A DNA stretch of 64,000 nt from Paracentrotus lividus (taxonomy: Eukaryota; Echinodermata; Echinoidea; Camarodonta; Echinidae): the NCBI GenBank assembly GCA_940671915.1, contig CALNVZ010003426.1, positions 52,083,197 to 52,147,196 on the forward strand, written 5' to 3'. Shown here one piece after another: positions 58,676-64,000 of the stretch. The position numbers were made by a program, and so were the translations under genes. Position 1 is the stretch's first letter; every line of letters begins with the position of its first letter. The notes below the pieces were generated by a model that worked only from the letters and a program-made list of their open reading frames with translations, was not told the origin of the DNA and ran no database searches.

Positions 58676-58792
58676 TGCACAGGGTTTAAATTCCTGATGT
58701 GCTGCCAGCACACACGTTCATTATTCCGGGTCATCCTTTTACATCGATCCCCGCTCCTTGTCCTACACACGCATCTCATTAGACGATCCATC
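58676..58792 (-). CDS. candidate exon encoding a second Cys/His module, minus strand
   Basis: On the minus strand a strong acceptor (TATCTCTTTGTCTTGACCTCATCAG, shown in two parts: TATCTCTTTGTC and TTGACCTCATCAG) precedes and GTAAGTATAT follows. After one base, 38 codons are open: MDRLMRCVCRTRSGDRCKRM then NNERVCWQHIRNL, giving Cys-x9-Cys-x10-Cys-x2-His. Start phase equals that of the exon at 54916-55034, so the two could be domain-duplicating exons of one gene or belong to tandem paralogues. Without splicing, a TAA comes one codon after the block. Basic residues between the Cys pairs would suit nucleic-acid contact, but that is inference. Confidence 0.52.
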
Positions 58793-59003
58793 CTGATGAG
58801 GTCAAGACAAAGAGATAAACATTAATTAACAATTAAAAAGTTGACAGATATAATCACTCATATCAATTTCATGATATGGGTGTCAAATAGTGGTGCCATT
58901 TTTAAACAAGGCTGTTATTTGAATTCATTTGTTTTTTAAATCCCACCAGGTAGGCCGCCCACAGCAGAACGACAACCCTCCACAGCAACTAGACTTCCCC
59001 AGT
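58793..59003. other. short unassigned interval
   Basis: Contains the pyrimidine tract and branch region of the minus-strand acceptor. Confidence 0.35.
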
Positions 59004-59004
59004 T

Positions 59005-59233
59005 GTATTTTGTTTATCGTCTTGTTTTGTTTTGAATTATGTAATTTTAGGATCATCAATTTATAAGTTCTTGTAACTTCTTGATGATCCTTCCACTATT
59101 CTTATCAATGTTATCGCATATTATGTAATATTATACTTTGTATAAAATATTCTATATTAATTTGATTTGTATGTTTTTATGAATGCTTTTTATGAAAGTG
59201 GTGAATAAAGTTTCAATTTCAATTTCAATTTCA
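59005..59233 (+). mobile_element. solo LINE 3' UTR with TTTCAA tail
   Basis: TTGTTTATCGTCTTGTTTTG, GGATCATCAAT..ATAAGTTCTT, CCTTCCACT, ATGTAAT.TTATACTTTGTA and GAAAGTGGT.AATAAA match the 3' UTR of the long LINE (50152-50340) in order with few gaps. It ends in three to four TTTCAA units. A severely 5'-truncated insertion of the same family, about 220 bp. Confidence 0.9.
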
Positions 59234-59239
59234 TACTGA

Positions 59240-61640
59240 TTAACTTTGACCTGAAATCCATGTTGAATAATCAACAGAGAGTGATAACATCATTAGGCTA
59301 ATATATGTTGTATTGATAATAAGGGTTTACAAGTATATCCACTTGATCTAAGTTGGTCCAATCCTCTGATTGGCCAAACTAAACACAACACAAAAAGAAA
59401 GTTCCACCTATTTCAGATATCAATAATTTTTGAAACAGGAGGAATTTTAAAAATCTAATTATATGTCCATGTGGGGAATTTAATTAGCTACCATAGGAGC
59501 TAATTTTGGGAAAAATCATCAAGTCATGCTTCAGTGAGCAATGGTCGAATGAAAAAATGTCATTTTTTGAAGTTCACAAGCCTAAAAGTACAACTTTGAT
59601 TCAGTGATATCACACCCATTTTCAGATTTTAAACATTTTACACGTCAGAATGTATGCAAAACGTGCATCCAAACGTACGGAAAGGAAATTTGATTTGATT
59701 GAACATGCATAAAAAATTGCCTAAACTGCAATATTTACTTCTTTGCCATGGTATATTCGACCAAATATGATGGAATTCCTGTTTTTGAAGTGTATGCAAC
59801 CAATATCCCTTCATTCACGGTTGAATGAACCCATCAAACAACTACAAATGTTGGTTATTTTTTCAAAAACTAGTTCAGTCCACTCAGGTATTGAATGGCT
59901 CATGGCTTAGCTATAATACTTTGTTATACAGTGCGAATATATCAAAAAAGGTAATCCAATTTGAAAGGGATTATATTCCTATAGGTCATTCTTTTCAGAA
60001 ATTCATATGTAATATATAATTAGAGAGCACCTCTTAACATTTGGAACGATTATTTTGATTCTTGCATTAATTGTCACACATATAAGTAAAGTACAAATGA
60101 AGGTGACATTTTCTAAATTTTTGAGAAAATGAAACAAGACTTGTATGTTACGAATGCCTCATATCATTGAATTGGCTTGCGTCTCATAGTATTTTTTTAT
60201 TTTTGACACGTACATATAGCGAAATACATGTAGACCAGATATCTATGAAAACGGCACATGTTTGAAATTAGGACTGGAATTATGGACTTGTTATCAGTGC
60301 TCATTATTACAGGCATAGACTGTCAAGTACTAGTATGTAATGTACTTACTCAGTATAGCAATAGCTTCTGCGTCTTCAAAATCTGTATAAGGAAGACAAG
60401 AAGGATAATCACCTCAACGTTATTAACAGTCATTATAAATTTATAATATTTCTTTTTATTAACAGCGTGTTGCACACCAATTTTTAAAGTGTAAGACCAT
60501 ATGGAAATTTATTTGTATAGGATATGTGTACAGTGCATCCCCCAAAATATGTATCTCTGATTGGGTGTTAAATAACTACTAAAATAAAGAATTATTACTT
60601 ATTTGATATGCACATTTTGAAAGCCCATACAATTTTGTAACTTTTGTGAAAATTTCTTTGGTGTCGCTTCATTGGTTTTGAAAATAGAGTAACATCATTG
60701 TATTTCAGCCTGTTCCAAGTTTGCAGATTCTGCATGTAAATGCGAGCGCAACCACTGAAACTTTGAAACCTTGAAATTTTAATTTGTTTTCACCTAAAAC
60801 AGCTGAACTTTACATCACTAAATAATTTCCTCTTTCCTTTCCCTCTGCGCCTATGAATAGTTATTACTAGATATATAAATCATTAAAACTGTTTTACTTA
60901 TTATTTATTATAAATGCATATTCATGTCTCTGCCTGTATTAGATAATGTATCTTCTATAGAATTTATTATTACCATAAAAATACAATGTTTGTAAGCAGG
61001 TTCAGTTGCATTATTGGTAGATGTAACTTTGTCTTTAAAACATGTCATATTTTTAAGAAAGTAACTCCAGGTATTCAGGTGACACCGTTTTGACAATATC
61101 TTCTTATTTATTCCTTTCCTGAAGATATTTGAGTGAAATGTAGCAGACAAAAATAGAAATCAAATAGGGGCAATAACATAGTAACAGAAGGACATTCAGA
61201 CAGTATTTTTTCTTCAAAGTTTAAGTAAGTTTTATAAGAAAAGTTTTATTGATGGAGTATTGAAAGAGTTACAAATTTATCAGTAGAATTAATCAAGGGC
61301 CTACGATTTTGCACTGAGTTTTGTATCATTTTTCCTAAACAGTAATGGGCTGTCACTTCAGATGTCAGTAATGGAAGAACTCCCAATTTGGTTTGGGGTT
61401 GATTTTTTTTTGTTGTTGAAACTGTTATGCATTAATTTACATATACAAGTGAATCCCCATACACATAATTATGTAGTTTTAACTATACTGTACTTCATAT
61501 ATTTTGCTTTCCAATTATGTCAAGTAGAACATTAATTTCAACACATTATTTTCATTAAGTAATGGAAGGGCAACAGGTTTCCCTGCGTATTTTGTTTGGA
61601 GAAATACATTATAAAGAATTGTAAATAACAAAGTTTGTAA
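59240..61640. other. 2.4-kb AT-rich DNA, probably intronic
   Basis: On the minus strand, 60350-60382 is a 33-base block between an excellent acceptor (CTTCTTGTCTTCCTTATACAG, split: CTTCTTGTCTTCC and TTATACAG) and donor GTAAGTACAT, but in the phase left by the exon at 63275 it ends in a stop, so it is not called. Otherwise nothing is supported. Confidence 0.4.
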
Positions 61641-61645
61641 GGGTA

Positions 61646-61864
61646 CACTGTAAAAAATTGCTGTAGCTTTTTACAGTAAATTACTGGCAACCCTGCTGCA
61701 CAGTAAATAACACCATATTTGATGGTAGTTTCCTGTATCTTGTGGGAATTTACAGTAATTTACTGTTGAAAGTAGCTTACTTAAAGAGAAAATTACAGTA
61801 AAATTACTGTGCAGCAGAGTTGCCAGTAATTTACTGTAAAACACTACAGTATTTGTTTACAGTG
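61646..61864. mobile_element. 219-bp CACTG-ended MITE
   Basis: CACTGTAAAA at the left and TTTACAGTG at the right, flanked by TA on both sides (61644-61645, 61865-61866). Sub-terminal arms TACTGGCAACCCTGCTGCAC and GTGCAGCAGAGTTGCCAGTA are inverted with one mismatch. Small TTTACAGTAA units recur inside. CACTR ends suggest EnSpm/CACTA- or Chapaev-type mobilisation; the 2-bp duplication is also compatible with mariner-type. Confidence 0.85.
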
Positions 61865-61866
61865 TA

Positions 61867-62379
61867 GTTTATGAGTATCACTCATAAACAAATTCACAAT
61901 ATATTTCTAATTGTATATGCTTATCTATACCTCATTGTTTTTGTATCAGTATACTATTATTGTGTATGTATTATTGTAGTTTACTCTCTTTTTTTTAAAA
62001 TAATGATAATTTTAAGAGAAAAAAAAAACAACAAGCGCATTGTAACACATGTGATTATGAAAAGGCATGAAATTAAAAAAAATGAAAAATGGTCCTTGTG
62101 AAGACCAAACTGCAATCAAAGTAAAAGTTTTCTGCTTCTTTCTTTCCAGTTGTCTATTGAAACATTGTTTTTCAAAACATTTCCTTTACATTCATGTATC
62201 CATAGCTGACATAATACAAGACAGCATTTATCAATATCAATATTTCTGGGAGGGGTCTGTTACGTTGAATATAAATAGGTTCTGTTAAATGTGGGGAATA
62301 ATTTTAATATGTGACTGCAAAAGAAAAATTGGAGCAAAACCCATTTGGAGGATAAGTAAAGGATGAGTGGGTTTACCCA
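61867..62379. other. no gene seen
   Basis: AT-rich DNA. Confidence 0.4.
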
Positions 62380-62479
62380 TAGTCTATTCTCATTATAACA
62401 AGCACAAATTTAAGAAGGTTTTGTTACAACGGGGCAATTGACTTGTTCCCAAGCACTTCATTATAATGGGAGTGGACTG
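62380..62479. mobile_element. 100-bp palindromic MITE
   Basis: TAGTCTATTCTCATTATAA at the left is mirrored by TTATAATGGGAGTGGACTG at the right. A half copy with TAGTCCACTCCCATTATAAT lies at 13328. Confidence 0.65.
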
Positions 62480-63270
62480 TAGGACTACCAACTTAATCTC
62501 TTATGAAAAGATACATATTGAATAAAATAAGCAGGAAAAGTCAACTTTGAATTAAATGGAATAAGAAAAAATTAATAATTTTCAACTTCTTTTTGAAATG
62601 AAGAAGCTACTAAAATATTTCTCTATATCTGACCCACGCTCATAAATAATAACTCTGCTAAAATAGCCTTTTTTAAATGAAATCCTTCCATCATTGATCA
62701 CTATCTAGATTTCGAACATTGTTCAATTACCATTGTCCATTCGAACTATATCAATCTCAGTTTTAAATAAACGTGTATAAATGATCATATAACCCAATAA
62801 AATTCAAACACAATATTAAATATAGTATTGAAAAGAGTTGAAGGGGTTTTAAAATTTTATTTGGACCAAATGATTTAACATTTCGTTTCCACACTAATCG
62901 GAAATTAGCAGTAATGTAAGGGCTCTACTATAGACACATCATTCAACCATGCAAGCTGTGTACAAAGTTTAATTTAATAGTTTATTGGTCTTAAATAATA
63001 CTAAACATTGCTATAATTACCATGTACATTAAATACATATACAACAATGTCTCAGCTTTCGTCAATGGTTAGGTGTATACATTAACGTGTGGTTAACAAC
63101 ATGAGTAACAACATAATGGTCATAAAACATTGTTTTTTAGGTAGATGAAATTTGCACATGCATAATACACACAACACGTTATACTTTATAGTATACCACA
63201 TGTGATGTAGTTTGTTATGATGAATTAAATAAACTAAATGTGAAATAACTGCTGTAAGTAAATGATGTAC
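62480..63270. other. no gene seen
   Basis: AT-rich DNA; would be the first intron of the minus-strand gene if the exon at 63275-63358 is real. Confidence 0.4.
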
Positions 63271-63274
63271 TCAC

Positions 63275-63358
63275 CCTCTGGAATTCAAAACTCTTTCTGA
63301 GGCAAAATGGCCAATGCTGGTTCAAGCCAGATAGTCTTTTGAACTTTCTATATAGCAT
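63275..63358 (-). CDS. possible first coding exon, minus strand
   Basis: Reading minus, ATG at 63358 opens 28 codons (MLYRKFKRLSGLNQHW, then PFCLRKSFEFQR) and ends exactly at a consensus donor (CAGAGG|GTGAGTACA). An in-frame TGA lies 8 codons upstream, so this ATG would be the start; a 9-codon upstream ORF precedes it. It leaves phase 0, which does not match the 1-base start of the exon at 58676, so at least one more exon would have to lie between them. Family unknown. Confidence 0.33.
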
Positions 63359-64000
63359 TGTTAATCTCCTAATGGCCTTTCAATAGCCATGTTTAGTAAA
63401 GTTCAAGATTAGCTTGGTGGTGGATTCAGTATGAATAGGAATGGGAAGAAAGAAAATAAAGAGTGACAGGGGAGGGAATAGGTCGATGAGCATGATGAGT
63501 GAGAGAAAGAGAGAGAGAGAGAGAGAAAGAAAGATAGGAAATTAGACTAATAGTCGGCAGCCAAGGGGGGTAACGTTGCACTGGAATGTTATATTTTTTT
63601 AAAAAACTGATTTTGATTGGTAAGACCCTATTTTAACAATCCACATGCTGGAGCTCTGTCAGCATTGAGCAATTTAAGATATACGCGAAAATCCAAAATG
63701 GCCGCCAGTGGCATCTTGGATTTTCTATTTCCTTACTTAACATACCTAAAATATTCAAAATCTGGAATATAGGGTTTAAGGGGTGGAGTATCCAAATCTG
63801 AGGTTTATGGGGATACAAGCATGTTCTTGGTGCGAAATATAACAAAATGGCCATTTTCCAAGATGGCCCACATAGAACATGCATTATATTGACTATAATA
63901 GGCCCTACAACAGGAATCCTTATTAATTCCCCCATCTAAATTCCATGTCGTCAGTTGGAGGATGGGCATAATGAGAGAATTCATCTACATTAATCTTGAT
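63359..64000. other. right edge: GA-rich run and a dispersed repeat
   Basis: GA repeats at 63500-63540. AAAATCCAAAATGGCCGCC at 63689 and AAAATGGCCATTTTCCAAGA at 63843 are phrases of a dispersed noncoding repeat. The minus-strand frame 63633-63935 is not supported as a gene. Confidence 0.4.

Noticed and set aside
60350..60382. 33-base micro-exon on minus with excellent splice sites
   Set aside because: In the phase left by the candidate exon at 63275 it ends in a stop; other phases cannot be linked to anything. Needs transcript data.

Overview
The window looks like AT-rich, intron- and transposon-dense nuclear DNA from a marine invertebrate. Sea-urchin-like (echinoderm) DNA is my best guess. 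That rests on the mix of CR1/L2/Jockey-type LINEs, a tRNA-derived SINE, many palindromic MITEs, tandem satellites and a heavy load of ATGTACAT-type palindromes; nothing in the window fixes the species. There are no operons, rRNA genes, CRISPR arrays or complete genes. Nearly every open frame over 60 codons is a transposon fragment or low-complexity DNA.

Host-gene evidence is limited to short exon-like blocks with good splice sites. The best are on the minus strand at 54916-55034 and 58676-58792. Both begin in the same phase and encode a compact Cys/His module (C-x9-C-x10..15-C-x2-H). A related, broken or differently framed copy lies on the plus strand at 987-1190. Other candidates are 5552-5672 (+), 54217-54272 (+), 15951-16043 (-) and 63275-63358 (-, possible first coding exon). 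They suggest a plus-strand gene passing through the left edge and a minus-strand gene in the right 10 kb.

Layout. 1-5.4 kb: SINE, exon A, and a 54-bp minisatellite split by a 2,180-bp DNA element that carries its own nested MITE. 5.5-10 kb: exon B, further tandem arrays, two LINE tails and a tyrosine-recombinase fragment. 10-25.6 kb: palindromic MITEs, foldback elements, a tRNA-like tandem array, a minus-strand LINE 3' end with RNase H, and a CpG-rich patch. 25.7-31.8 kb: two ~245-bp satellites and a foldback element. 31.8-34.7 kb: a T/C-rich minisatellite element and a 240-bp ATT microsatellite. 35-38.7 kb: a tandem duplication of a ~1.5-kb unit. 38.7-44.7 kb: a MITE and three degenerate LINE segments. 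44.8-52.8 kb: a TTAA-flanked foldback element, one long degenerate LINE (47.1-50.3 kb), a second copy of the T/C-rich minisatellite element and another LINE tail. 53-64 kb: exon candidates, a 1.3-kb palindrome carrying a datable MITE insertion, a solo LINE 3' UTR and a CACTG-ended MITE.

The mobile DNA forms a readable nesting record. In three places, target duplications or a symmetric partner sequence reveal the pre-insertion site directly.
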